Positions 8,466-18,900 of a stretch of 64,000 bases of DNA are shown here, piece by piece (positions within the stretch are counted from its first letter, which is position 1; each line of letters starts with the position of its first letter). The notes beneath the pieces were generated by a model. It ran no database searches. It was not told the DNA's origin and saw nothing but the letters and a program-made list of their open reading frames with translations. A program made the position numbers and the translations under genes. The stretch is taken from positions 25,318-89,317 of the forward strand of contig CASFGU010000048.1 of the NCBI GenBank assembly GCA_949294395.1, read 5' to 3'. This DNA is from an uncultured bacterium (GTDB taxonomy: Bacteria; Cyanobacteriota; Vampirovibrionia; Gastranaerophilales; Gastranaerophilaceae).

Positions 8466-9380
8466 ATGAAAGAGAAAGATTTTATAAACATAATAAAAAA
8501 TACTCTTAATTCAAAACTTATCGGTGATGATTGCGCGCACCTGAAAAGCCTCGGAATAGTTGTGACGCAGGACAGTCTAGTAGAGGACATACATTTTTCA
8601 AGGAAATTTGCCTCTCCGTTCCAGCTTGGCTGGAAAGCTGCTATGGTGAATATTAGCGATGTCTGTGCAAGCGGTGCAGCTCCTTGCTATCTTACGGTCG
8701 CACTTTCTCTGCCAGATGATACAGATGCAGAATTTGTGAAAGAGTTCTATGAAGGATTGAAAGCTGCCTGCGGGGAGGTTCAGATTGCCGGCGGAGATAT
8801 TACGGGTTCTGACAAAATTTATATATCGGTTACGGCAATCGGTTCTGACAGAGGTAGAAAAATTTCATCACGAAAAAATGCTAAGACCGGACAAAAAATT
8901 ATTGTATCAGGACTTCACGGTTCAAGCGGTGCAGGATTAAAGCTTTTGCTTGAAGGGAAAAAGGAGCCGCGGAAGTTCATAGACGCTCATCTTATGCCGC
9001 GGGCGCAGGTTGAGTTTTCAAAAAAAATTGCGCTGTCGCAAAAAGGTGATTACGCAATGATGGACACCTCTGACGGCTTGATGGATGCTCTGTCACAGAT
9101 AGCGGAAGCCAGCGGGGCTGTTGTGGAGGTCGATTTTGAAAAGATTCCTTTTGATAAAGATTTGATGCAATTTGAGAATTTTGAGGATATAATATTTTAC
9201 GGGGCGGAAGATTATCAGCTTGTTGCAACGGTTGATGACGCTCAGGATTTCACTGTAATAGGAACTGTCAAATCCTCTGATGTCTGCGGTGTTAAGATTA
9301 ATTATCCTGACAGATGCGTATTTTTTACAAAAGAGGATGTTGAAAAGAAATTATATAAGCATTTTAAGGAGCAGTCATGA
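8466..9380 (+). CDS. thiL: Thiamine-monophosphate kinase
   Basis: A 304-residue ATP-dependent kinase making thiamine diphosphate from thiamine monophosphate, the last step of de novo thiamine synthesis. Family motifs are IGDDCAHL near the N-terminus (magnesium ligands), LGWKAAMVNISDVCASGAAP (the conserved MAVNLSDIAAMGA block), GGDITGSD, and MDTSDGLMDALSQIA. I prefer ATG 8466 because GGAG at 8456-8459 lies 6 nt before it; earlier in-frame TTG (8433), ATG (8445) and ATG (8463) are possible but have poorer or no SD. It overlaps ispD by 4 nt (ATGA). No TPP riboswitch is visible upstream and no other thi gene is nearby. Confidence 0.9.
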   Translation: MKEKDFINIIKNTLNSKLIGDDCAHLKSLGIVVTQDSLVEDIHFSRKFASPFQLGWKAAMVNISDVCASGAAPCYLTVALSLPDDTDAEFVKEFYEGLKAACGEVQIAGGDITGSDKIYISVTAIGSDRGRKISSRKNAKTGQKIIVSGLHGSSGAGLKLLLEGKKEPRKFIDAHLMPRAQVEFSKKIALSQKGDYAMMDTSDGLMDALSQIAEASGAVVEVDFEKIPFDKDLMQFENFEDIIFYGAEDYQLVATVDDAQDFTVIGTVKSSDVCGVKINYPDRCVFFTKEDVEKKLYKHFKEQS

Positions 9381-10033
9381 AGGTTAACGCTATTATAACA
9401 GCGGGCGGAACATCGTCAAGGTTCGGGAATAAAAATAAACTTCTGGAGCAGATTAACGGGTGCGAGGTTATAAAATATACGGTTGATGCGTTTAATTATG
9501 CAAATGTTGATGAAATTATAATTTGTGCAAATCTTTCAATAATGGAGGATTTGAAAAATCTGTTTAAGGATTACGAAAAAGTAAGTTTAGTAGAAGGAGG
9601 CCAAACCCGTCAGCAGTCTGTATGCAACGGCTTAAAAGCTGACAGGTGCGATTATGTATTAATTCACGACGGTGCGCGGCCTGTGATTACGACCGAACTC
9701 ATTAACATTTGCGTTGAAATGGTTAAGGAAACAAAAGCGCTTTCTGTTATGACAAAGACGATTGACACTATAAAAGAGGTTGAACACGGAAAAATTGTCA
9801 GAACAATTGACCGCGCAAAACTTTATAACACCCAGACGCCGCAGGCATTTGAATACGATTTAATTTTGAACGCGCACATGAGGTTTGCCGGAAGAAACTT
9901 TACCGACGATTCCGGCATGGTGGAAGCTATGGGCAGAGATGTTTACGTAATTGACGGAAGTTATAAAAATATTAAAATCACAACCCTGAATGATATAGAA
10001 CTTGCCAAAATATATCTTTCGCAGATGGGCTGA
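9377..10033 (+). CDS. ispD: 2-C-methyl-D-erythritol 4-phosphate cytidylyltransferase
   Basis: A 218-residue IspD, third step of the MEP pathway to isoprenoids: CTP plus methylerythritol phosphate gives CDP-ME. The CTP-binding loop is ITAGGTSSRFGNKNK (residues 7-21). The conserved GGQTRQQSV block, the HDGARP motif and NTQTPQAF are all present at the usual spacing, and the length is normal. It overlaps thiL by ATGA, so the two are translationally coupled. It is the last gene of the plus-strand run that begins with the ROK kinase. A partial copy of the dispersed structured element follows at 10041. Confidence 0.95.
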   Translation: MKVNAIITAGGTSSRFGNKNKLLEQINGCEVIKYTVDAFNYANVDEIIICANLSIMEDLKNLFKDYEKVSLVEGGQTRQQSVCNGLKADRCDYVLIHDGARPVITTELINICVEMVKETKALSVMTKTIDTIKEVEHGKIVRTIDRAKLYNTQTPQAFEYDLILNAHMRFAGRNFTDDSGMVEAMGRDVYVIDGSYKNIKITTLNDIELAKIYLSQMG

Positions 10034-10040
10034 GAAACTA

Positions 10041-10107
10041 AGGCCTTAACGCTCAGACAGCACTTGCTTTTGAAATTATTTCGCCGAACAACGGTTGCTT
10101 ACTTGTA
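10041..10107 (+). repeat. Structured element, copy C (partial)
   Basis: The stretch ACGCTCAGACAGCACTTGC followed by TGAAATTATTTCGC and GAACAACGG matches the 3-prime half of the element at 30532-30705 (minus strand). The 5-prime half and the outer inverted repeat are missing, so this is a decayed or truncated copy between the convergent genes ispD and the 12276-10144 membrane protein. Confidence 0.65.
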
Positions 10108-10143
10108 CACATTTACTTTTACTGTTCCGTCTGTGCATTTCTT

Positions 10144-12276
10144 TTAACTTTGAGGCACTGACTGTCTGAATTTTGCAAGCAGGTTTGAACTTTCATCTTC
10201 TTTGCTGATTACTCGGACGGAGGATTGCGCAAGTGCAGGTGCTTCTGCTTTTTGTTTGGCTGTAGTATTTTCGTTGTGGTTTACAAAAACCCTGTCGTCG
10301 TCAATTTTTTCCATAGCCTTCATTATCCCGATTTTGCCGGCTTTTTTCTGAATATTTGTAAGCCATGCGTTGAACGCATACGGAACTCCGATTATTATGC
10401 CGAGAACAGGTACTCCTGCAACAAGTCCGGTGTTAATCAATGTATTATAATTCTTGTAATTGAATTTCAGGTTTTCAGCAACCTCTTTCGGAAGTTCACC
10501 CCCGAGTGAGGAGACTTTATTTTTACTCCAGAGTTTTATGCACTGGTAAGTAAAACTTCTGAACCATTTTGCTACAGCACCCTTTTTGAAGTGGGTTGTT
10601 AATGCCTCAACTGCAGACTGTTCGCCGTCTTTAAGTTTTATGGATATGCTGCCGAATTCTGTCATTAATTCTCTTAACGGTTCTTTTAATTTCGGAATAT
10701 ATTTAATTTCTGAGAAATCACCGTTTGCGATTGCGTAATTGAGTTTTTGTTTTAAGTTTTTGTCGCCTTTTACTGCATCGTAAACTTTGTCGATTGCAGT
10801 TTTAAGTTTTGAATTTTTGTCAAGCGACATTGAGGAAACCCCTTTGATAATTTTATGCAGCGGGAATTTACCTTTGCTTATTAAGAGTGCAGCAGCCGCC
10901 AGAGCACCCATTGAACCGATTGTCCAGATTGACACTCCAACTTCTTTGGCAATATCAGTTCCGGCTTCGACATCTTCAGAATATCTCTGCGACATTTCAT
11001 CAACCTCATCAAAGGCGGTGAAAACTTTTTCCTGAAGATGTTTTGCATCATTTAATTGTTTTTCGCTGATTGTAGTATCCTGTTTCAGGACATTTATGAT
11101 TTTTTCGTTTTGTTTTTGTGTTTTTTCTTTATATTCTTTGTATTCTTTTTTATCTTTTAAATACTGTGGAAGGAATGAGAAATTCTGTCCGATTTTCTTC
11201 CAGAAACTTATTTTTTGTTCCGGAGCTTTAACATCTTTTGCCTGTTCCATTTCTTCTTTTGAGAAGGCAAGAAGTGATGCAGGATTTTTCATTAATTCCT
11301 GACGTGCTTTATAGCGTCCAATCCTTGCGGCATTTTTCTGTTCTGCAGTTCCCCAGAGGGTTATTCCGATACCTACTGTCAGACCAACAACGGTTGAGAT
11401 GAGAGGACGTAATTTTTGAGGAAAGCTATTTATGTGCTTGATAATTTTGTTGACGCCCATTGTGAGTGGAATTGCCGCAAGCCATGAAACTGTACTCATT
11501 GTATCAAAAACATTCTCAACGTTTTCTGAATATTCTTCGGCTTTTATGTTTATGTCCTTAACTGCATCAACGATAAGTTCTTTATCAGCCTCTCCCTGTT
11601 TCAGCTGTTCCGGTGTGCAGGCAAGTTCTTTTAATTTTTCGATTGCCTGCGGGTCTTTTGATTTCATCCATTTTTTATAAGCTTCTTTGTCGCTGAAAAC
11701 ATCTTTCATCTCGGCAATTAATTTCATTAAGCCTTTGCGTTCTTTTTCATCCGGAATTTCTTTTGCTTTTTCAACGGCGCGTTCGATCTGTTCAGGGGTA
11801 TAAATAACGAAATTTTTAACATCTTTCAGTTCTTTTTGTTTTGCCTGAAATCTCCCGATACGGGAAGCTTCTTTCTGTTTTGCATTGCCCCAGAGGATTA
11901 ATCCGACGGCAGTTGCAAGGGTTAAAACCGGGGATGCAAACTGTAGACCTTTCGGAATTTTTTTACCTTTTTTCATCAGATGTAAAAGTAAAAATTCTGA
12001 ACCGAGTGCCGGTATAAGAATTGCAATTGATGAAATAATTCCGGTCAGCTGTTCCATGTTTTCGGCGTTGTTTTCCGAGCGGTTGTCGAGAAGTTCGGCT
12101 GCGCGGATTACGGTTTTTGCTTTTTCTTCAGTTAATTCAAGTTTGTCTTTCGGAATATCAAGAGTTTTTGCCAGATACTGTTTTCTGGCTTTTTCATCAG
12201 CCTGTTTCTGTTCCCAGTCGTCATATTTGCTGTAATTTTTCTTTACTTCATTAATCGAATTTAAAAACTGTGACAT
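10144..12276 (-). CDS. Lineage-specific membrane protein built of repeated modules
   Basis: A 710-residue protein of unknown function. Two modules repeat almost perfectly. Each has an acidic YSE-N/D-VE-type helix, two hydrophobic segments separated by a short basic loop, and a signature tail: LWGNAKQKEASRIGRFQAKQ near residue 129 and LWGTAEQKNAARIGRYKARQ near residue 308. A further hydrophobic pair near 440-460 follows a related YSEDVEAGTDI helix. A last one near 610-655 ends AWLTNIQKKAGKIGI. Between modules lie long charged coiled coils. There is no signal peptide. It is probably anchored in the inner membrane with soluble helical linkers. It lies 75 nt downstream of the zinc-ribbon ATPase on the same strand and could be co-transcribed. 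I recognise no named family. Confidence 0.7.
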   Translation of the reverse strand: MSQFLNSINEVKKNYSKYDDWEQKQADEKARKQYLAKTLDIPKDKLELTEEKAKTVIRAAELLDNRSENNAENMEQLTGIISSIAILIPALGSEFLLLHLMKKGKKIPKGLQFASPVLTLATAVGLILWGNAKQKEASRIGRFQAKQKELKDVKNFVIYTPEQIERAVEKAKEIPDEKERKGLMKLIAEMKDVFSDKEAYKKWMKSKDPQAIEKLKELACTPEQLKQGEADKELIVDAVKDINIKAEEYSENVENVFDTMSTVSWLAAIPLTMGVNKIIKHINSFPQKLRPLISTVVGLTVGIGITLWGTAEQKNAARIGRYKARQELMKNPASLLAFSKEEMEQAKDVKAPEQKISFWKKIGQNFSFLPQYLKDKKEYKEYKEKTQKQNEKIINVLKQDTTISEKQLNDAKHLQEKVFTAFDEVDEMSQRYSEDVEAGTDIAKEVGVSIWTIGSMGALAAAALLISKGKFPLHKIIKGVSSMSLDKNSKLKTAIDKVYDAVKGDKNLKQKLNYAIANGDFSEIKYIPKLKEPLRELMTEFGSISIKLKDGEQSAVEALTTHFKKGAVAKWFRSFTYQCIKLWSKNKVSSLGGELPKEVAENLKFNYKNYNTLINTGLVAGVPVLGIIIGVPYAFNAWLTNIQKKAGKIGIMKAMEKIDDDRVFVNHNENTTAKQKAEAPALAQSSVRVISKEDESSNLLAKFRQSVPQS

Positions 12277-12351
12277 CTTACCTTTGAAAAAATTTAATAC
12301 TAACCTGTTTATATAAAAAAATAAACATAAGAAAAATTGCTATTTTTTTAA

Positions 12352-15321
12352 TTATAATTTAATATTATTTAACTGACAGAAAGATTTGAGTACATTTTTT
12401 GATTTTTGGATGTCAATATGAACGTAGTTATTTCGTGTCTGCTGAACGAGTTTTGAGGCTTTGTCGAACATTTTGACAGCCCCTCTGAGGTAATCTGTCT
12501 GGTGCGCTGATTTTACAAGTCCTATTTCCTGAAAATATTTTCCGTAAAGAAGATACAATCTTGAAAGCAGGTCATTAAGGTTAAATTTTTCAGCCTGGGC
12601 GATTGCGCTTTCAATATTTATTTTAGCGGTTTCGTATTCGGACATTGTAATGCAGGCTTTCGCAATCACAATCTTTAGAAGAATTGCAAAGAAATAGTTG
12701 TCAATTTTCGGGTTCTGTGCAACTTCAAGCGCCTGCGATGCAATTTCCTGAGCAGCATAAGGCCCTTCTGTCACCAGCGTCGCTTCTGCTATCAGATACC
12801 AGGTGAGAAGTGCTCCGAGTGCCATTTTTTCTTTTGAAAAATATGCAATCTGATCCTGATAAATTTCCATTGCCTGTTTTGTCTGATTGTTGTCTTTGAA
12901 AATTTTTCCAAGCAGAGATTTCAGCATATTTTTTGTAAAATTATCGCCGTTGTTGTTTGCAAAGGTTACAATCTGGAACAAATCTTCCTGTAGTCCTGTA
13001 TAACGGTGTCTGATAAAATTGTTTATAATATTTATCAGGTTCCAACGGATAATTGTTTCGCTATCCATGACATTTGACTGATATGTTTTTAGAATTTCTT
13101 CAAGGAATTTTTCGGAACTCTGCGTGTCGCCTTTCATTGTATTTGCAAATGCGAGTGTAAGTTTGCATTTACAGATGAATAATTCATCAGTGATTTCATT
13201 TCTTTCGATTATGTCAAAAAGTATTGTCAGGATTTCAAATGCACGGTCATTGCCCTGTATAACAAGTGCATTTGCTAAAATCAGGTAAGTTTTCAACCAG
13301 CTTTCGTAAAGGAATGAAAGCGGTATGCGCGGATGGGTGTAATTTTTCCCGAGATAATTGTCAAACACCGGCATTATCTCGTTATCTATCATGTTTATAA
13401 TCTGTCCGCAGTTTCCGATGTACAAAAGCGCATTAAGTTTTGTACATTTTACAAGTGCAATTTCAAGATCCATTTCCGGTTTAATTTTTTCGAGAACCGT
13501 ATCAACGCATTCCACATTGCCGAAATAGTTTCCGGTTTTCTGACAGCAGTGTGTCATATACCCGAGAAGTTCAATCTCCCGTGGGGTGTCGCCTGTTGCC
13601 TGCGCATTTGCAATCGCATCAGGAAGATAGTCCATTGCCTCTTTCGGGTTGAAATCAGAAAGAAGTTTGCCTAATCTTTCTGAAATATTGTATCTGATTT
13701 TTAAAGTTTCGCTCTCATCCAGTTCGTTAATCAATGCCATACATTGCTTCTGGGAAATTGCGTAAAGATTTGTGTCCCCGATATAGCACGCAAGCCGTGT
13801 ATTTGTTGTCCAGATGTCAAGTGCAAGTTTCGGGTGCTTGAGGTTTTGTGCTAAGATACCAAATATAGCGTTGGAATTCAGTGTAAAATTAGTTAATGAA
13901 TTGCATATTTTTGTATTCAATTCGGTAAATTTCGGGTCGGCTTTTGAGGTCTTAAGAATTGTTTCCCACAGCAGCAAATCTTTAAACTGATAAAATATAT
14001 CATTAAGCGGTGAGATAAAATTCATTTTTTCAAGATAACCTATCACATCGTCAAAATCTTTGTCATTCAGTGCAAAGATTTGTTTTATAAGGTTGAGATT
14101 GATTTTGTCGCCGAGAATTGCCGAGCCTATGAGAGTTGTATATGCTTTTTTGTTTGTGCGTTTTAAAATAGCAAGACGTTCATTTATCAGCTCTGTGTAA
14201 TTGTCCGGCAGATTAAACGGCATATCCGCAACCTGTGCGTCAAATCTTAAACTCAGCGCCTGCTCAAGAAACGCAGGATTACCTTTGCAGTTCATAAAAA
14301 GTTTTGTTTTTTCCGAATCGTTCATATACGGGAAGTTTTGAATCTCATCTTCCTTCAGGTTAACAAATTCTATCATCTGTTCCGGCTCAAGCGGTGCAAT
14401 ACTTACATCCACATATATGTCTTTGTCATCGGAAAAATTAAAGTATCCTTTTGCAGGCTGAGGTTCGTTATAAATCATTAAAAGTTTTAACACCGGCCAG
14501 ATGTTTTCTTTCTTTATAAAGCTGCTCAAAAATTCGTAGGAAAATCCGTCAATGTTGTCAAAATTGTCAACAACAATTACAAACTGATTATCCTGAATAA
14601 TATTGTCAAAAATTTTGTTCAAAAGTTCAAAAGTTTTTGTTTTGTTTATGAATAATTCTTCAAAAGTTGCGGTTTGTGCAGGATATAAAAAGTTAAGAAA
14701 ATCATAAACTTCATTATTTGTAAGGTAAGGAAATTCATTCTGGAAAAATTTTGTCGCATCTTTTTTAAACTTCAAACTGTTTATGCAGAAGTTCGGAAGG
14801 TTAAAAAGATTAAAAATAATATCCTGAATAAGACCTGCCGGCGTAAGCTGTGTGATTGGCGTACATTTGCCGTAAAACCAGATATAGTGTTTTGCTTTCA
14901 GCTCCTGCATAATCTGTGCAAGAACCGAACTTTTTCCAATGCCCCTTTCCCCGCTTAATGAGAGAATTTTTTTTGAACTTGTGAGGATACCTTTTGCAAG
15001 AATATTTTTTGCGCTCTGTTGTGATACAAATTTTGCAGGGTATTCAAGGCTGTTAAAATTCAAAGGGGTAAGTTTATGTTTTTTCTCTACCGTTTCAACA
15101 AATGGATACCCGCATTTTCTGCAGCGTTTGGCGTTCGGAAAATTTACACAATTGCATTCAGGACAGAGTTTTAGAATTTCCTCGCCGCATTTTTTGCAGA
15201 CTATGTCAAAGATAGAATTCACGGTATGACAATTCTTGCATATCAATCCTGTACGGGTTTTACAATACGGACATTTCAGCGTATTATCTGGAATTGTTTT
15301 CTTGCATATTGGACACTTCAT
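12352..15321 (-). CDS. Zinc-ribbon + AAA/STAND-type ATPase + helical-repeat protein
   Basis: A 989-residue protein. Residues 1-75 hold three to four tandem zinc ribbons: pairs of CxxC starting CPICKKTIPDNTLKCPYC, then CKNC, CKKC, CPEC and CRKC. An ATPase follows with Walker A GERGIGKSS (residues 124-132) and Walker B-like FVIVVDNFDN near residue 248, the layout of AAA_16/STAND regulators. The C-terminal half (about 450-989) is all-helical with TPR-like spacing, for example near KMALGALLTWYLIAEATL. Such proteins act as signalling hubs. It starts 13 nt after the sigma-like gene stop, so regulator and ATPase are one operon. Substrate and partner are unknown. Confidence 0.8.
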   Translation of the reverse strand: MKCPICKKTIPDNTLKCPYCKTRTGLICKNCHTVNSIFDIVCKKCGEEILKLCPECNCVNFPNAKRCRKCGYPFVETVEKKHKLTPLNFNSLEYPAKFVSQQSAKNILAKGILTSSKKILSLSGERGIGKSSVLAQIMQELKAKHYIWFYGKCTPITQLTPAGLIQDIIFNLFNLPNFCINSLKFKKDATKFFQNEFPYLTNNEVYDFLNFLYPAQTATFEELFINKTKTFELLNKIFDNIIQDNQFVIVVDNFDNIDGFSYEFLSSFIKKENIWPVLKLLMIYNEPQPAKGYFNFSDDKDIYVDVSIAPLEPEQMIEFVNLKEDEIQNFPYMNDSEKTKLFMNCKGNPAFLEQALSLRFDAQVADMPFNLPDNYTELINERLAILKRTNKKAYTTLIGSAILGDKINLNLIKQIFALNDKDFDDVIGYLEKMNFISPLNDIFYQFKDLLLWETILKTSKADPKFTELNTKICNSLTNFTLNSNAIFGILAQNLKHPKLALDIWTTNTRLACYIGDTNLYAISQKQCMALINELDESETLKIRYNISERLGKLLSDFNPKEAMDYLPDAIANAQATGDTPREIELLGYMTHCCQKTGNYFGNVECVDTVLEKIKPEMDLEIALVKCTKLNALLYIGNCGQIINMIDNEIMPVFDNYLGKNYTHPRIPLSFLYESWLKTYLILANALVIQGNDRAFEILTILFDIIERNEITDELFICKCKLTLAFANTMKGDTQSSEKFLEEILKTYQSNVMDSETIIRWNLINIINNFIRHRYTGLQEDLFQIVTFANNNGDNFTKNMLKSLLGKIFKDNNQTKQAMEIYQDQIAYFSKEKMALGALLTWYLIAEATLVTEGPYAAQEIASQALEVAQNPKIDNYFFAILLKIVIAKACITMSEYETAKINIESAIAQAEKFNLNDLLSRLYLLYGKYFQEIGLVKSAHQTDYLRGAVKMFDKASKLVQQTRNNYVHIDIQKSKNVLKSFCQLNNIKL

Positions 15322-15334
15322 TTTAGAATCCTGA

Positions 15335-15910
15335 CTAATTGAAAGCTTGTTTAATTTTTTCCGTTAATTTAAACAATCTTTTTGAAATTTCGGCCTGTGA
15401 AAGGTTGAGTTCATTAGCTATTTCTTTTTGTGTCATGCCTTCTTCGTATCTGAGTTTATAAATCTTAAGATATTTCTGCTCAGGTTCAGCCTTGTTTATA
15501 GCATACAACGAATCAATAAGTTTTTGCAAGATTTCTTTTTGAACGGCAAGATCTTCCGGTTCATTATCAAAGTTAATAAGCTGATAACTTATTTTTGCCT
15601 GAGCATAATTATTTGAAGCAGAATGAGTTTCGCTGATTTCATCAAGAGAAATATTGTTGGTCGGCGCATAGCCTTCTCTTGTTCTTCTCAATCTGCCGGA
15701 ATCTTTTAATACATTAAGAATACTTGTTGCTGCTATTTTTTTCAAATAGGCTTCCAGCGTTACATCCGACGTGATTGTGTTTACAATTGGAATTGAACGT
15801 TTACACATTTCATTGAAAAAGTCATCGTACAAATCTTCATTGTTTGTAAACTTTCTGTCATTTTTTATGATTTTTTCTATTAAATCTATTTTGTCCTGTG
15901 TTAATTCCAC
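15335..15910 (-). CDS. Sigma-70-like factor, small (ECF-type layout)
   Basis: A 191-residue protein. The C-terminus has a clear sigma region 4 helix-turn-helix: LRYEEGMTQKEIANELNLSQ followed by AEISKRLFKLTEKIKQ. The N-terminal half (about 20-90), with TLEAYLKKIAATSILNVLKD, resembles region 2 where YL..IA.N...D.LR is usual, but region 2 is weak. The two-domain layout and length fit an extracytoplasmic-function sigma factor or a sigma-like regulator. It sits between the TonB-like protein gene (37 nt upstream) and the ATPase (13 nt downstream), which suggests that it controls this cluster or that the ATPase controls it. No anti-sigma gene is obvious. Confidence 0.75.
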   Translation of the reverse strand: MELTQDKIDLIEKIIKNDRKFTNNEDLYDDFFNEMCKRSIPIVNTITSDVTLEAYLKKIAATSILNVLKDSGRLRRTREGYAPTNNISLDEISETHSASNNYAQAKISYQLINFDNEPEDLAVQKEILQKLIDSLYAINKAEPEQKYLKIYKLRYEEGMTQKEIANELNLSQAEISKRLFKLTEKIKQAFN

Positions 15911-15947
15911 TTAATAATTCCCTTACTTAATATGTATTATAGCATAA

Positions 15948-18900
15948 TTAGAAATTGATGGTAAGCCCCAGCTTAAATTCAGAGGTAGGAACCTCTCCTG
16001 TAGCGGGTTTGATGACATTTAAGGTATCTTTAACAGTTTGTAACACAATGTTATTTATCTGGTCGGAACCGCTGGATTTTACAATTTGAATATCCTTTAA
16101 TGTGCCGTCGTTACTGAGTTTCATTGAAACTTTAACCTGATTTGAATATGCGTATTCATTTGTCAACAGCAAGTCGCTTGAGAGTGAAAGTTTTATACTT
16201 TTTCCTGCTGTTTGTAAATACCTGCGCATATTGTTGCTGTATGAGAGAAAATCAGGAACTTCCCAGGATAATTTTTTTACACTCATATATGTTCCTGCAG
16301 GATTAACAGGTTTTGCATTTTTAGCATTTGTCGCAGCAGGTTTTGCTTCCTGTTTTGTGTTTTTCGGTTCCTGCTGGGCTGCCGGAATGGTTTCAACTTC
16401 CGGAGTATTTGCAAGAATATCCGAATTGTCAGGTGTCGCAGGTTCAGCCGGGGCCGCAGCTTCTCCGGACTGGGATTCAGCTGGTGCTGCAGGTAAGCCG
16501 GCTTCCGGTTCTGTTTGGGCGAGTGCTTCCAGTTCAGAAGCACCGTTTTTATTCTTCATTGTGAATACAAAGAATGTTCCGCCAAGCATTGCTCCCGCTA
16601 AGATTATTGTCACAAGAATTGATTTTAGATTATTTTTCTGTTTCGGCTGTCTGTTTAAAAACGGTGAATCAAGAGTTTGAAGCTGCTGGTTATTAGTTAA
16701 AGTTTCATTGTTATCCTCAAACAGCATGTTAAGGTCACCGTCCTCCTGTGCTGCTGCCGGTGTTGTATTTACATCATCAAGAGCTGCTGAATTTTGTTCT
16801 ATATTTCCTTCATCAAGGTCATCCAGTCCGGCTATTGCACTGAATTCAGGGTTTTCATCCGGAATAGCATCAACTGATGACAAATCATCAACTGAAAAAT
16901 CGTCCGGTTGTGCTGAAGTCTGCTGCGGTGCTGCAGTTTCAGGGTCTGTCTGCATAAAATCTGCGGGTTCAACCGGTTGTTGCTCTTCTGCCGGCATATC
17001 CACAATATCGTCAGCGGTAAGGCTGTCTAATGCTGCTAAATCCGGAATATCCGAAATTTCGGACAGCTCATCATTATCTGCCGGAGCGGAGGCTGCAGGC
17101 GGAGTTTGCGGAACTGCTGCAGCAGGTTCAGGGGTTACCGGCGCTGCCGCGGCGGACTGAGGTAAACCGGCCGGAGTGTTTCTGTTAATGTCAGGAATGC
17201 TGTCAAGACCATCCAGTTCACCTAACCCGAGTTCTTCTCCAAAATTTGGAATAGCATCAAGCGTAGAGCCAACTTCACCGGAAAGTGAGTTTGCCAGATC
17301 TTCGTTATGTTTTTGAATGTCGGCTCCGTTATTTTGAGGCATGTCGCCGGTAAGGCTTATACTGTCAAGATCAACCGGTGCAAACGGATCAAATGCGTTA
17401 TCGTCATTTAACGGGGGCATTACAGGCCCCATTGATGTATCAATCGGAGTAGTGGAGAGATTTTCAATATCAACGGAATTGTCAGGGAAAGTCATGTCAT
17501 CAGGACTTAATGGCTCAAGACCGTTAAAGCTGTCAATGCTGTCAAGTGTGACTGTCGGTGCTGTAGCTTCACCGTTTACCTCATTTGAGCAAGGCTCTGC
17601 TTCAGGCTGATCAATGTTATTAAATTCAACCGTTTCGCTTATGTTTGCGTCGAGATTATTTGGAACAGCATTAACATTTGAAATATCAAGGACTTCCATT
17701 TCAGATTCTCCGGAATCCTCAACCGGTTGTTGAATTTCTGTCTGTTCAATAGTATCAAAATCCTGAACGTTTTCTGGAACATCTTCAGCCGGCGGGGCAG
17801 CAGGAACTGCAGGCTCAGCTTGTGATAAAGATTCCAAATCTGAAACGTTGCCTAAATCTTCCAGATTAGCTCCGGATAAATTCAATTCAGCAGTATTAAT
17901 TTCTGCCGTCTGAGCATTGTCTTCGCTGTTGCCTGCGAAATCTTCAACAGAACCTGCGAGCATATCAAGCCCTGCTTCTGTAATGTTCTCTGCGGCCGAT
18001 AATTCTATACTTGCCGCTGTCGCTCCTGCTGCGGCAGCCGCTGCTCCGGCAGCTGCCACAGCTCCGCCTGCTGCTGTGGCTTCTGCAGTAAATTCTGCAA
18101 GTCCGGTGAGTATATCAGGTGCTGAGCTTTTGCTTCCTTCGTCCTCAGCCGGCTCTAAACTTGCTTCCAAGCCGGTATCTGTTGAATTTTCTAAAGATTC
18201 AAGACTGTTTTCAATGTTGTCTGCTTCTCCGAACCCGTCAAGTTCATCCAGTCCTTCAAGTCCGCTTAACTCTCCAATGTCGCCAATAATATCACTGCTG
18301 TTTTCTTCCGGCGTAGCATCTTCCAAGCCGGCAGTTTCTTCCTGAAAGTCCGGTGTTTCTTCATAAGAATCTTCTTCCTCTTGAGGAGTTTCCTGATTTT
18401 CTGTATCATCTTCCGCATCTTCTTCTGATGAAAACATTTCAGAGCTGTCGGAGTTGTCTAAATCGTCAAGGGTTGCGTCAATCGGAGCGTCTTCCTCAAC
18501 ATCTTTCGGAATTTCAATATCCGGTGTGTGAAGGGCCTTGTAAGATAAAAGTTCAAAATTCTCAAACTCGATGAATTTATCTCTGAGGTCTGCGCTTTTT
18601 GTTAAATAATTTAGCAGTTCTTTCATTTCATCTCTGGAAACATTCTGATCCATTAATGAAACCATCAAAACTTCCGCATTTTGATTTTCAGAAGCCGAAA
18701 GTGAGTGAGTGGTGTTTCCTTTAAAATTTTCAATAAACTCTTTTAGATTTAGAGGAGAAGTCAACTTTTCTTTTTCAATAAAGTAATAAGCGTCGTTCTG
18801 ATTATTTTTATTGATTAATTTCGGTTCAAAAAATCCTAAAAATTTGGCATGGGCGTGGTCTTCCGAAAGGTTAAGAACAAGATAAATGTCAGGAAGAATA

